A stretch of DNA of 11,911 nucleotides from Streptosporangiaceae bacterium (GCA_030040475.1 JASHTQ010000134.1:1-11911), one strand, 5' to 3'; numbered from the stretch's first letter, positions 1 to 6,914 are shown. Numbers and translations are program-made. Notes: generated by a model not told the origin, from the letters alone.

Positions 1-480
1 AGCGTCCGCGCCCGGCCCGGGGTGCAGGCCAGCGGCCAGTCCCCGGACGGCGCCGAGCAGCGCCTCCGCGACCGGCGCGCTGACCCGGTCGAGCGACTCG
101 ACCGCCGCGTCGATGACCCGCGGCCACGCGGCCAGGTGCTCGGCGCGCGCGGCGTCCCGTTTCTCGGCCGGCGCGTAATCCTTGTCGTAGCAGGCCAGGT
201 CGAGCTCGGCCAGATGCGGCAGCGGGTTGCGGCGGTACAGCTCGAGCTCGGCGAAGCTGATCCGCATCAGGTCCTCGGCCGCCGCCAGCTGAGCCTCGTC
301 GTGCGGGTCGGCAACCCGCTCGCCGGCTGCCCGCGCGGCCGCCAGCCGGGCGAGCCCGGCGCGGACGCCGGCCGGTGAGAGATCCTGCGGCCGGCCGTCG
401 TATTCGTGCCTGCCGCTGTACTCGCGCATCTCGGCGACATCCAAGTCGCAGACCGAACGCACCCGGGGAGAAAGGTCCAT
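1..480 (-). CDS. DUF885-like protein, N-terminal part (cut by left window edge)
   Basis: An open frame of 160 codons runs from an ATG at 480 to the left edge without a stop, so only the N-terminus is present. The protein starts MDLSPRVRSVCDLDVAEM and contains segments such as HEYDGRPQDLSPAGVRAGL (about residues 25-43) and LPHLAELDLACYDKDYAP (about 87-104). It is rich in Ala and Arg helices and has no signal peptide. This resembles the start of actinobacterial DUF885 proteins, a family of unknown role whose C-terminal half has a His/Glu metallopeptidase-like motif; that half lies outside the window, so enzymatic activity cannot be judged. The start is not well fixed: the nearest GAGGAA-like ribosome site (498-503) is 17 bases away and the frame is open further upstream. 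The gene follows the lipoprotein gene by 35 bases on the same strand, so the two may be cotranscribed. The family call is from remembered sequence patterns and is moderately sure; that it is a real gene is more certain. Confidence 0.62.
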   Translation of the reverse strand, partial: MDLSPRVRSVCDLDVAEMREYSGRHEYDGRPQDLSPAGVRAGLARLAAARAAGERVADPHDEAQLAAAEDLMRISFAELELYRRNPLPHLAELDLACYDKDYAPAEKRDAARAEHLAAWPRVIDAAVESLDRVSAPVAEALLGAVRGLAAGLHPGPGADA

Positions 481-515
481 GGGGCAGACGCTACTCGTTC
501 CTCGGGGCGCGTATC

Positions 516-1148
516 TCAGGGCGTCGTCCCCTGGACCGCCTTGCCCGCGCGGACGGGCATGATGATCAGCAGCGGAGTCGCCGCCGAGGCACACGCGCCG
601 GAGGAGAAGCTCACGTACCCCGCCCCGGTCGCCTGCGGCGCGGTGATCCGCAGCCAATGCGCGCTCACCGGCTTGCAGGCCGACGCCGGGTAGTTGCTTG
701 CCACCGCCACCTGCAGCCAGGCATGGGCGGTGCCGCCCGCCGGGACCCTGACCGCGAGCGTGGAGTACGCCGGATTCTGCTGCGCCGCCGCCCCGATCTG
801 GCGGCCGGAGCTGCCGTCGGCGCTGACGAAGGACACGCCGGGGAAGCCGGACATCCCGCAGGCCGTCTTCGAGGTGTTGGTGAAGTCGACCGGGTAGTAC
901 GTGCTGCCCGCCAGCGCGCTGGCCTGACCGGCGTCAACGGTCACCGTCAGTGACGCCGTCTCGCAGGCGGTCAGGCCCGCATGCGGCGTGCCCGCGATGC
1001 TGCCCGCGGTGCTGCCCGTGGTGCTGCCCGTGGTGGCGGCCGAGCTGCCCACCGTGACCGTACCGCAGCCCGCGAGCAGGCCGCCGGCGGCTACCGCGGC
1101 CGCGAGCGCGCGGCCTCGCCTGACCGTGGCCGGGCTAATCGTGAACAT
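516..1148 (-). CDS. DUF4232 domain-containing lipoprotein
   Basis: This 210-aa protein has a lipoprotein signal peptide: a basic start (VRRGR, residues 9-13), an Ala/Gly-rich hydrophobic stretch and a lipobox LLAG-C with the lipidated Cys at 28. A Ser/Thr/Gly linker (about 36-55) follows, then a compact beta-rich domain from about 58 to the end. It has four Cys (62, 97, 158, 186), consistent with two disulfides outside the cell. The order CxxxxLTV... YYPVDFTNTSKTACGMSGFPGV ... VRVPAGGTAHAWLQV matches the DUF4232 family of actinobacterial secreted proteins, whose function is unknown. The protein should be anchored to the outer face of the cytoplasmic membrane. A GAGGTG ribosome site lies 8 bases before the ATG and supports the start. 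Any link to the DUF885-like gene just downstream is only positional. Confidence 0.87.
   Translation of the reverse strand: MFTISPATVRRGRALAAAVAAGGLLAGCGTVTVGSSAATTGSTTGSTAGSIAGTPHAGLTACETASLTVTVDAGQASALAGSTYYPVDFTNTSKTACGMSGFPGVSFVSADGSSGRQIGAAAQQNPAYSTLAVRVPAGGTAHAWLQVAVASNYPASACKPVSAHWLRITAPQATGAGYVSFSSGACASAATPLLIIMPVRAGKAVQGTTP
991..1038. repeat. Four 12-base tandem units encoding the lipoprotein linker
   Basis: Four consecutive 12-base units (991-1002, 1003-1014, 1015-1026, 1027-1038) follow the pattern CCCGYGRTGSTG with few differences. On the coding strand they encode the TTGSTTGSTAGSIAGT spacer between the lipidated Cys and the DUF4232 domain. The unit is a multiple of three, so copy-number change by slippage would alter the length of the tether without breaking the frame. 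Confidence 0.8.
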
Positions 1149-1271
1149 GACCTGGTCACCTCACTGTCGCCGTTAAGTAGCAATGAGTAACCAAGTATGC
1201 CCGCGATCCCCGTCACCATGCACGCGGATCCGGCGCACCGCCGGCCAGCCGGCTGATGAGAGGATCGGGCC
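1149..1271. promoter_or_regulatory. Divergent intergenic region, probable back-to-back promoters
   Basis: The only divergent junction in the window lies here: the lipoprotein gene reads left and the Ntn hydrolase gene reads right, so promoters for both must be here or overlap the genes. The stretch 1172-1198 is AT-rich and stands out from the surrounding GC-rich DNA. On the minus strand TACTTA (complement of 1174-1179) could be a -10 box for the lipoprotein gene, but I find no convincing -35 partner. For the rightward gene, AGAGGA (about 1259-1264) is a good ribosome site 7 bases before the ATG at 1272. The exact promoter positions are inference. Confidence 0.4.
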
Positions 1272-3092
1272 ATGGGCGATTTCCCTGAGTTCACGACCAG
1301 GCCCGAACTGGCGGGCACGTTCGGCATGGTGGCCTCGACCCACTGGCTCGCCTCGGCGGCGGGCATGTCGGTGCTCGAGCAGGGCGGCAACGCGTTCGAC
1401 GCGGCCGTCGCCGCCGGGCTCGTGCTCCAGGTCGTCGAGCCGCACCTGAACGGCCTGGGCGGCGAGGTCCCGGTGATCGCCCATGACGCCGCGAGCGGCG
1501 AGACGTTCGTGCTGTGCGGCCAGGGCACCGCGCCCGCGGCGGCCACCCTGGACGCGTTCGCCGGGCTCGATCTCGTGCCGGGCAGCGGCCTGCTCGCCGC
1601 GTGCGTGCCCGGCGCGTTCGGCGCGTGGCTGCAGCTGCTGAGGGAGCACGGCACGCTCCGGCTGCGGGACGTGATGGGCTACGCGATCGGCTACGCGTCC
1701 GGGGGCTATCCGCTGGTGCCCGCGATCAGCTGGGGCATCGCCAGCGTGGCCGACCTGTTCCGCGAGCACTGGCCGAGCTCGGCGGAGGTCTACCTGCCGG
1801 GCGGGCGGGTTCCCGCGCCGGGCTCGCTGTTCGCCAACTCCGCGCTGGCCGCCACCTACCAGCGCATCCTGCACGAGGCGGAGAAGTCAAGCGCCGATCG
1901 CGACGAGCAGATCGAGGCGGCCGGCCGGGCCTACTACGAGGGCTTCGTGGCCGAGGCCATCGGCGCCTACCTGGCCGGGGCCGTCGTCATGGACGTCACC
2001 GGCGAGCCGCACCGCGGCCTGCTGTCCCCCGGCGACATGGCCGGCTGGCGCCCCCGGCGGGAGGAGCCGCTGACCTTCGACTTCGCGGGCCTGACCGTGT
2101 GCAAGACCCGGCCATGGGGCCAGGGCCCGGTGTTCGCACAGCAGCTCGCGCTGCTGGCCGGCTTCGATATCGACGCCATGGGACCGGGCAGCGCGGACTA
2201 TATCCATACGGTCGTGGAATGCGCCAAGCTCGCCTTCGCCGACCGCGAGGCCTGGTACGGCGACCCCGACTTCACCGATGTGCCGGTCGGGACGCTGCTG
2301 TCGGCCGGCTACGCCGACCAGCGGCGCAAGCTCGTCGGCGGCCAGGCGTCGCCGGACCTTCTTCCTGGTGCCCCGGATGGCAGGCAGCCCGTCCTGCCAG
2401 CATTCGCCACGGCCTCGTTCGGCCTAAATGAAGGCGCGGCGAGCACGGGCGTGGACCCGATGCAGGGCCTGGACCCGGGCACGGGCGAGCCGACCATGCG
2501 CACCGGCGGCCCCGGCGACACCTGTCATCTCGACGTGGCCGACCGGTTCGGCAACATGGTGTCCGCCACCCCGAGCGGCGGCTGGCTGCAGTCGTCGCCG
2601 GTCATCCCCGGGCTTGGCTTCTGCCTCGGCACCCGCGCGCAGATGTTCACGCTCACCCCCGGGCTGCCCGCCACGCTCGCGCCTGGCAAGCGGCCGCGCA
2701 CCACGCTCACGCCCAGCCTGGCGCTGCGGGACGGCGAGCCCTATCTCGCCTTCGGCACGCCGGGCGGCGACCAGCAGGACCAGTGGTCGCTGCTGTTCTT
2801 CCTCAACCACGCGGTGTTCGGCATGAACCTGCAGCAGGCGATCGACTTCACGGCGTTCCACTCCGCGCACATGCCGTCGTCGTTCTACCCGCGCCAGTCG
2901 CAGCCGCGCGCGCTGGACGCGGAGTCGCGCATCGATCCGGCCGTGATCGAGCACCTGCGCCGCCGCGGCCACCTGGTAAACCTCCGCCCGGCCTGGTCGC
3001 TGGGCCGGGTCAGCGCGGTGTCGCGCCGGGACGGCATCCTGCGCGCCGCCGCCAACCCCCGCGGCATGCAGGGCTACGCCGCCGGCCGCTAA
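1272..3092 (+). CDS. Gamma-glutamyltransferase-family Ntn hydrolase (acylase / oxamate amidohydrolase-like)
   Basis: A 606-aa member of the gamma-glutamyltranspeptidase superfamily of self-cleaving Ntn hydrolases. N-terminal hallmarks are MVASTHWLASAAGMSVLEQGGNAFDAAVAA (residues 19-48) and EPHLNGLGGE (56-65). The cleavage site and nucleophile are in GPGDTCHLDVADRFGNMVS, with Thr417 as the expected catalytic residue, giving subunits of about 416 and 190 residues. The small subunit has SGGWLQSSPVIPGLGFCLG, then PGKRPRTTLTPSLAL and FGTPGGDQQDQW. There is no signal peptide, unlike most exported gamma-glutamyl transpeptidases. The usual RETAP motif, whose Arg holds the gamma-glutamyl carboxylate, is here CGQGTAP (82-88), so Arg and Glu are missing. 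Together with TPGGDQQDQ this places it in the YwrD/HpxW/cephalosporin-acylase-like branch, which hydrolyses amides other than glutathione. HpxW is an oxamate amidohydrolase in purine breakdown, but no purine genes are nearby, so the substrate is open. The gene appears monocistronic. Confidence 0.92.
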   Translation: MGDFPEFTTRPELAGTFGMVASTHWLASAAGMSVLEQGGNAFDAAVAAGLVLQVVEPHLNGLGGEVPVIAHDAASGETFVLCGQGTAPAAATLDAFAGLDLVPGSGLLAACVPGAFGAWLQLLREHGTLRLRDVMGYAIGYASGGYPLVPAISWGIASVADLFREHWPSSAEVYLPGGRVPAPGSLFANSALAATYQRILHEAEKSSADRDEQIEAAGRAYYEGFVAEAIGAYLAGAVVMDVTGEPHRGLLSPGDMAGWRPRREEPLTFDFAGLTVCKTRPWGQGPVFAQQLALLAGFDIDAMGPGSADYIHTVVECAKLAFADREAWYGDPDFTDVPVGTLLSAGYADQRRKLVGGQASPDLLPGAPDGRQPVLPAFATASFGLNEGAASTGVDPMQGLDPGTGEPTMRTGGPGDTCHLDVADRFGNMVSATPSGGWLQSSPVIPGLGFCLGTRAQMFTLTPGLPATLAPGKRPRTTLTPSLALRDGEPYLAFGTPGGDQQDQWSLLFFLNHAVFGMNLQQAIDFTAFHSAHMPSSFYPRQSQPRALDAESRIDPAVIEHLRRRGHLVNLRPAWSLGRVSAVSRRDGILRAAANPRGMQGYAAGR

Positions 3093-3138
3093 CCCCCGGC
3101 CGAAACCGCAGGCAGCGCACCCTGTCACGGGCGCACCG

Positions 3139-3152
3139 ATGACGCATGTCAT
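3139..3152. promoter_or_regulatory. Short inverted repeat ATGAC-N4-GTCAT upstream of the exporter operon
   Basis: ATGAC (3139-3143) and GTCAT (3148-3152) are perfect reverse complements separated by four bases. The element lies 92-106 bases before the ATPase start and 11 bases before the larger dyad at 3164-3181. It may be a second regulator site or chance; a five-base arm is weak evidence on its own. Confidence 0.3.
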
Positions 3153-3163
3153 GGCCGGCGGCT

Positions 3164-3181
3164 GAGGTACTGCACTACCTC
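3164..3181. promoter_or_regulatory. 18-bp near-perfect palindrome, candidate operator of the ABC/two-component operon
   Basis: The sequence GAGGTACTGCACTACCTC is a dyad with arms GAGGTA and TACCTC, a central TGCA palindrome and a single mismatched pair (C3170/C3175). It sits 63 bases upstream of the ABC ATPase start in a 152-base non-coding gap. NarL/DesR-type regulators bind as dimers to such dyads, and the operon it precedes encodes one, so autoregulation is the natural inference. I could not assign -10 and -35 boxes nearby with confidence, so whether it activates or blocks transcription cannot be said. Confidence 0.5.
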
Positions 3182-3244
3182 CAGGGACCCGGTCGGTGGT
3201 GGTATTGGACCCGAGGCAGCAAGACCTGAAGACAGGGGAATCAG

Positions 3245-4252
3245 ATGAGCTACGGTACGGCGACAGGAAGCGCCCGCAGTACCGCAACGGGGAGCGCCAG
3301 CAGCCACGCTCCCGTTGTCTCGTTCGAGAACGTATCCAAGCACTACGGGAGCCTGAAGGCGGTCGACGGCCTGACCCTGGACCTGCGCCAGGGCGAGACC
3401 GTCGCGCTGCTTGGACCGAACGGCGCGGGCAAGTCCACCTCGCTCGACATGCTCCTCGCGCTGCGCAAGCCCACCGGCGGGAAGATCACCATGTTCGGCG
3501 AAGACCCGTACCACGCGGTGAAGTCGGGCCGGGTGGGCGCCATGCTCCAGTCCGGCGGGCTGATGCCCGAGGTGACGGTGCGCGAACTCGTGACGCTGGT
3601 GACGAAGCTGCACCCCAATCCCGAACCGGTGCAGACCACGCTCAAGCGGGCCGGCATCGAGCAGTTCGCCGACCAGCGGGTGGACCGGCTATCCGGCGGC
3701 CAGACCCAGCGGGTCAGGTTCGCGCTGGCCATCTGCGGCAAGTCCGAGCTGATCGTGCTGGACGAGCCGACCGCGGCCATGGACGTGGAAACCCGCCGGC
3801 TCTTCTGGAACAGCATGAAGGAAGAGGTCGCCGCGGGGCGCACGCTGCTGTTCGCCACCCACTACCTGGAAGAAGCCGACCAGGCCGCGGACCGGATCCT
3901 GGTCATCAACCGGGGCCGGCTGCTGGCCGACGGCACCCCGGCCGAGATCAAGGAACGGGCCGGCGCCAAGCGGCTCTCGTTCCGGCTGGACAAGGTGGAC
4001 GAGCCGTTCCTGCTCGGCCTGCCCGGCCTGGTCAACCTGGAGGTCAGGCACGACTTCGTGCAGATCCAGTCGATGGACTCCGACGCCACGCTGTACGCCG
4101 TGCTTGACGCCGGCTACCGCCCGCGCGAGATCGAGGTCAGCAGCCTCGGCCTCGAGCAGGCCTTCCTGGCGATCACCGCCGAAGACGACCGGACCAGCGG
4201 AACCGTACGAGCAGAGGCGCAAGCGCAGGCCGACGCAGAGGAGACGAACTGA
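3245..4252 (+). CDS. ABC transporter ATP-binding protein (exporter type)
   Basis: A 335-aa nucleotide-binding subunit with all ABC signatures: Walker A GPNGAGKS (57-64), Q-loop Gln102, signature LSGGQ (149-153), Walker B LIVLDEP with Asp173 and catalytic Glu174, and switch His206 in ATHYLEEAD. It lacks transmembrane segments and should act at the inner membrane face, powering the permease encoded 1 base downstream. The family is the CcmA/DrrA-like exporter group, which moves drugs, lipids or peptides outward. Residues 1-22 form a Gly/Ser/Thr/Ala-rich low-complexity extension before the fold begins at about PVVSFENVSKHY (23-34). The C-terminal region (about 240-335) is a typical accessory domain ending in an Ala/Gln/Glu-rich tail. 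An AGGGGA ribosome site just before the ATG supports the start. The transported substrate cannot be read from sequence. Confidence 0.95.
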   Translation: MSYGTATGSARSTATGSASSHAPVVSFENVSKHYGSLKAVDGLTLDLRQGETVALLGPNGAGKSTSLDMLLALRKPTGGKITMFGEDPYHAVKSGRVGAMLQSGGLMPEVTVRELVTLVTKLHPNPEPVQTTLKRAGIEQFADQRVDRLSGGQTQRVRFALAICGKSELIVLDEPTAAMDVETRRLFWNSMKEEVAAGRTLLFATHYLEEADQAADRILVINRGRLLADGTPAEIKERAGAKRLSFRLDKVDEPFLLGLPGLVNLEVRHDFVQIQSMDSDATLYAVLDAGYRPREIEVSSLGLEQAFLAITAEDDRTSGTVRAEAQAQADAEETN

Positions 4253-4253
4253 C

Positions 4254-4982
4254 ATGGCAGGCATACTGGCCCTGACCCAAGCCGAGCTGCGGCGGGTCTT
4301 CCGCAACAGGCGTTACTTCGTGCTCACCATCGCCTTCCCTGTCGTCCTGTACCTGCTGGTCGGGAAGCAGGTGAAGGCCACCGCCTACGGCGTGAACTGG
4401 GGCGCGTACTACATGGTCTCGATGGCCACGTTCGGCGCCTTCGCCGGCGCGCTGACCGGCAACGCGCAGCGCATCGCGCAGGAGAAGAAGGAAGGCTGGA
4501 TCCGCCAGCTGCGGCTGACCCCGCTGCCGGCCAACGCCTACGTGATCGCCAAGATACTCGTCGCGCTGGTCACCACGGGGACGTCGATCATCATCGTCAT
4601 GCTGCTCGGCCACTTCTACGGCGACGTGCACCTGCCCGGCTGGGAATGGCCGGCCATCGGGGTGACGCTCTGGTTCGGCTCCACCATCTTCGCGGCGCTG
4701 GCCGTGGCCATCGGCTACCGGTTCGCGCCCGACCAGGTGCAGCCGGTCACCATCATGCTGTACTTCGTCTTCGCCGTCCTCGGCGGCGTGTGGTTCCCGC
4801 TGAACGGCGCCCTCGGCAGGATCGGCCAGGTCACGCCCACCTACGAGGCGGTGAGGATCGGGACCGACGTGATGGGAGGCATCTCGGTGCCGTTCGGCTA
4901 CCCGCTGGGCCTGGTGATCTGGCTGGGGATCTTCGTGGGGCTGGCCACCGTGGCGGTCCGCGCCTCGGCCGAGACAGTCTGA
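4254..4982 (+). CDS. ABC-2 type transporter permease
   Basis: A 242-aa integral membrane protein with about six predicted membrane helices (near residues 21-38, 50-70, 97-120, 132-155, 164-182 and 217-235). The cytoplasmic segment QEKKEGWIRQLRLTPLP (76-92) is the characteristic ABC-2 exporter motif before the third helix. The C-terminal region GGVWFPLNGALGRIGQVTPTYEAV (177-200) is also typical. It should form the channel with the ATPase encoded immediately upstream. The ATG at 4254 is chosen because GAGGAGA (4238-4244) is 9 bases upstream and the ATPase stop ends at 4252, giving a 1-base gap and likely translational coupling. A longer frame from 4104 would overlap the ATPase gene and is not needed. 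Homologs of this short type usually work as homodimers; the cargo is unknown. Confidence 0.93.
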   Translation: MAGILALTQAELRRVFRNRRYFVLTIAFPVVLYLLVGKQVKATAYGVNWGAYYMVSMATFGAFAGALTGNAQRIAQEKKEGWIRQLRLTPLPANAYVIAKILVALVTTGTSIIIVMLLGHFYGDVHLPGWEWPAIGVTLWFGSTIFAALAVAIGYRFAPDQVQPVTIMLYFVFAVLGGVWFPLNGALGRIGQVTPTYEAVRIGTDVMGGISVPFGYPLGLVIWLGIFVGLATVAVRASAETV

Positions 4983-4985
4983 GGA

Positions 4986-5030
4986 GCCGCCGGGGCGGCG
5001 GTGCCGCGGGGGCTCCGCCGCCCCGCCGGC
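4986..5030 (+). terminator. Very GC-rich hairpin between permease and kinase genes
   Basis: A 16-base arm (4986-5001) pairs with 5015-5030 with one mismatch around a 13-base loop (5002-5014). The stem is nearly all G and C and should fold strongly in RNA. It starts 3 bases after the permease stop and ends about 18 bases before the kinase ribosome site. No run of T follows (the next bases are GTAGCGTAATAAAG), so it is not a classic terminator; in actinomycetes T-less hairpins can still end or attenuate transcription, or protect upstream mRNA ends. Its role as an attenuator is inference. Confidence 0.5.
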
Positions 5031-5048
5031 GTAGCGTAATAAAGAGGC

Positions 5049-5057
5049 AGGAGGTGA
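5049..5057 (+). promoter_or_regulatory. Full-consensus Shine-Dalgarno site of the histidine kinase gene
   Basis: AGGAGGTGA is complementary to the 3' end of 16S rRNA over nine bases, 7 bases before the ATG at 5065. It is the strongest ribosome site seen in this window and fixes the kinase start. It suggests that the kinase is translated independently of the genes upstream. Confidence 0.85.
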
Positions 5058-5064
5058 CCGCGCG

Positions 5065-6306
5065 ATGGCCGTCCAGGACGACGCCGACGGGCGGAACGTC
5101 GGCATCGGGCCGTTCCGCCGCGGCCGGTGGTGGCGTGCCCTGTTCTCCGGCATCTGGCTCGTCTACCTCGTGCAGCCGATTTCCTCGGCGTTCGGGCATC
5201 ACCACAGCCCGCTGTACACCGCCGGGGCACTGGTGATCTTCGCCGCGTTCTGCGTCCTGTACGTGATGGTGATGTACCGGTGGGACGTACCGGGCGATCG
5301 TGGCTACCTGCTGCTCGCGGGGCTGGCGGTGCTGGCCGTGGTCGGCTCGCTCTGCTACGGCGGCGGCGGTGCCGCGGGGCTGTTCATCTACGTGTCGGCC
5401 GCGGTCCCGCTGGTCGTACCCGAGCCCGGGCGGGCGCTGCGGGTGGTGCTCGGCGTCACCGCGGCCTACGCTCTGTTCAGCTATATCGGCCACAGCACCA
5501 TGGACAATTTCCTCATCGACCTGGAGCCCACCGCGCTTGTCGGTCTGGCCATGATCGGGTTCCGCAGGCAGGTCGAGCTGAACAGGGAGCTGTCCCAGGC
5601 CCGGGAGACCGTGGCGAAGCTGGCCGCGAGCGAGGAGCGGCTGCGGCTGGCCAGGGACATGCACGACCTCACCGGCCAGTCGCTGTCGATGATCACGCTC
5701 AAGTCCGAGCTTGCCGCGAAGATCCTGGGTCGGCTGCCCGACAGCGCAGACCGGGATCGCGCCGTCGAGCAGGTCACCGAGGTGGCGCGGGTCAGCCGCC
5801 AGACGCTGCACGACATCAGGGAGGCGGTCAGCGGCTACCGCAGGCCGACGCTCGCGGTCGAGATCATCACGGCGCGCACCGCGCTCGAGGCGGCCGGGAT
5901 CGAAATGGACGACGACCCGGGGCTGACCATGCTGTCCGGCACGTTCGACGCCGACGCCGAGGCGGCGCTGGCCTGGTGCCTGCGCGAGTCGGTGACGAAC
6001 GTGATCCGCCACTCCGGCGCCCGCCACTGCCGCATCGGCCTCACCGAGCACGGCGCCGAGCTCTCCCTCGAGGTAGCCGACGACGGCCGCGGCTTCGTCC
6101 CGCAGCACGGGGACGCCTGGGGGGACTCCGTGGCAGCCGTCGACCCGGCCTCACCAGGGGGCAGCGGCCTGCGCGGGATGTCCGAACGGCTCGACGCGGT
6201 CGGCGGCAGGCTCCAGCTCGGCTCCAGGACCGCCGGCCACGGTTTCCGGCTGGTCGCCACGGTGCCGGCCGTGACGCGTCCCGATCGCGCTACCGTGCTG
6301 ACGTGA
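5065..6306 (+). CDS. DesK-like sensor histidine kinase
   Basis: A 413-aa membrane sensor kinase of the HisKA_3 (NarL/DesK) class. The first 170 residues hold five or six membrane helices (about 24-43, 51-71, 80-98, 104-118, 124-141, 154-167) with only short loops, so it likely senses within or at the membrane as DesK does. A coiled-coil linker (about 168-192) leads into the dimerisation and phosphotransfer helix with His200 in RDMHDLTGQ. The HDxxxQ motif (His200, Asp201, Gln205) is the known phosphatase motif, so it probably both phosphorylates and dephosphorylates its partner. ATP-binding boxes are present: N box with Glu308 and Asn312, DDGRGF (339-344) and GGSGLRGM (365-372). Its stop overlaps the regulator start by four bases (GTGA), so the two are translationally coupled partners. 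A HHH triplet (45-47) lies in the first loop. The signal is unknown; envelope or lipid state is a family-based guess. Confidence 0.95.
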   Translation: MAVQDDADGRNVGIGPFRRGRWWRALFSGIWLVYLVQPISSAFGHHHSPLYTAGALVIFAAFCVLYVMVMYRWDVPGDRGYLLLAGLAVLAVVGSLCYGGGGAAGLFIYVSAAVPLVVPEPGRALRVVLGVTAAYALFSYIGHSTMDNFLIDLEPTALVGLAMIGFRRQVELNRELSQARETVAKLAASEERLRLARDMHDLTGQSLSMITLKSELAAKILGRLPDSADRDRAVEQVTEVARVSRQTLHDIREAVSGYRRPTLAVEIITARTALEAAGIEMDDDPGLTMLSGTFDADAEAALAWCLRESVTNVIRHSGARHCRIGLTEHGAELSLEVADDGRGFVPQHGDAWGDSVAAVDPASPGGSGLRGMSERLDAVGGRLQLGSRTAGHGFRLVATVPAVTRPDRATVLT

Positions 6307-6908
6307 TCAGGGTGCTGCTCGCCGAGGACCAGGCGATGATCAGGGAGGCGCTGGCCGCGCTGCTCTCGTTCGAGGACGACATCGAGGTGGTGGCCCAGGT
6401 CGGCCGCGGCGACGAGGTCGCGAAGGCCGCCCGCGACACCGATCCCGACGTGGCGCTGCTCGACATCGAGATGCCGGGCATGGACGGCCTCGCCGCCGCC
6501 GCCGAGCTCAAGAAGAACCACCCCGGCACCAAGATCGTCATCCTGACCACGTTCGGCCGGCCCGGCTTCCTGCGCCGCGCGATGGAATCCGGCGTGTCCG
6601 CGTTCCTGGTCAAGGACTCCCCGGCCGACAAGCTGACGCAGACCATCCGCCGGGTGCTGGCCGGCGAGCGCGTCATCGACCCGGACCTGGCCGCTGCCGC
6701 GCTTGCCGACGGCCTCAACCCGCTCACCCCGCGCGAGCGCGACGTGCTGGAGGCCTCCGCTGACGGCGGAACGATCGCCGAGATCGCGGGCCGGCTCTAC
6801 CTGTCCGAGGGCACGGTGCGGAACTACCTGTCCGCGTGCATCCAGAAGACCGGCGCCCGCAATCGCGCGGAGGCGCAGCGCATCGCCTCGGAGCGTGGCT
6901 GGCTGTAA
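6303..6908 (+). CDS. NarL/DesR-like response regulator
   Basis: A 201-aa two-domain regulator. The receiver domain (about 1-120) has the acidic pair Glu8/Asp9, phosphoacceptor Asp54 in LLDIEMPGMDG, the conserved Thr82 and Lys104. A linker leads to a LuxR-type helix-turn-helix (about 139-200) beginning LTPRERDVL and including IAEIAGRLYLSEGTVRNYL, which contacts DNA as a dimer. The GTG start at 6303 is chosen because the receiver fold begins immediately (IRVLLAEDQ) and GTGA overlaps the kinase TGA; the frame is open further upstream but that part is only the kinase gene in another frame. It should be phosphorylated by the kinase encoded just before it. The best local target is the palindrome at 3164-3181 ahead of the exporter genes. 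Confidence 0.97.
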   Translation: MIRVLLAEDQAMIREALAALLSFEDDIEVVAQVGRGDEVAKAARDTDPDVALLDIEMPGMDGLAAAAELKKNHPGTKIVILTTFGRPGFLRRAMESGVSAFLVKDSPADKLTQTIRRVLAGERVIDPDLAAAALADGLNPLTPRERDVLEASADGGTIAEIAGRLYLSEGTVRNYLSACIQKTGARNRAEAQRIASERGWL

Positions 6909-6914
6909 GCAGAG

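Noticed and set aside
1148..1158. TGACC-T-GGTCA palindrome at the lipoprotein start codon
   Set aside because: A one-base loop cannot form an RNA hairpin, and as an operator the five-base arms are too short to separate from chance, although its position over the start region is noted.
1091..1874. Minus-strand frames extending the lipoprotein region to the right (1091-1654, 1173-1874)
   Set aside because: They overlap the divergent gap and the start of the Ntn hydrolase gene, show no domain, and conflict with the well-placed ribosome sites at 1272 and 1148.
3083..3102. CGGCCG inverted repeat around the stop of the Ntn hydrolase gene as a terminator
   Set aside because: Six-base arms of the very common CGGCCG word overlapping the coding end, with no T run; too weak to call.
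4173..6108. Long minus-strand open frames opposite the permease and kinase genes (4173-5153 and 4831-6108)
   Set aside because: Their proteins are Arg/Pro/Gly/His-rich with no recognisable domain, and they lie opposite well-supported genes; in GC-rich DNA the complementary strand is often open by codon bias alone.
5127..6302. Long upstream extension of the response regulator frame
   Set aside because: The extra part is Arg/Gly-rich sequence in a shifted frame of the kinase gene; the receiver fold begins exactly at GTG 6303.
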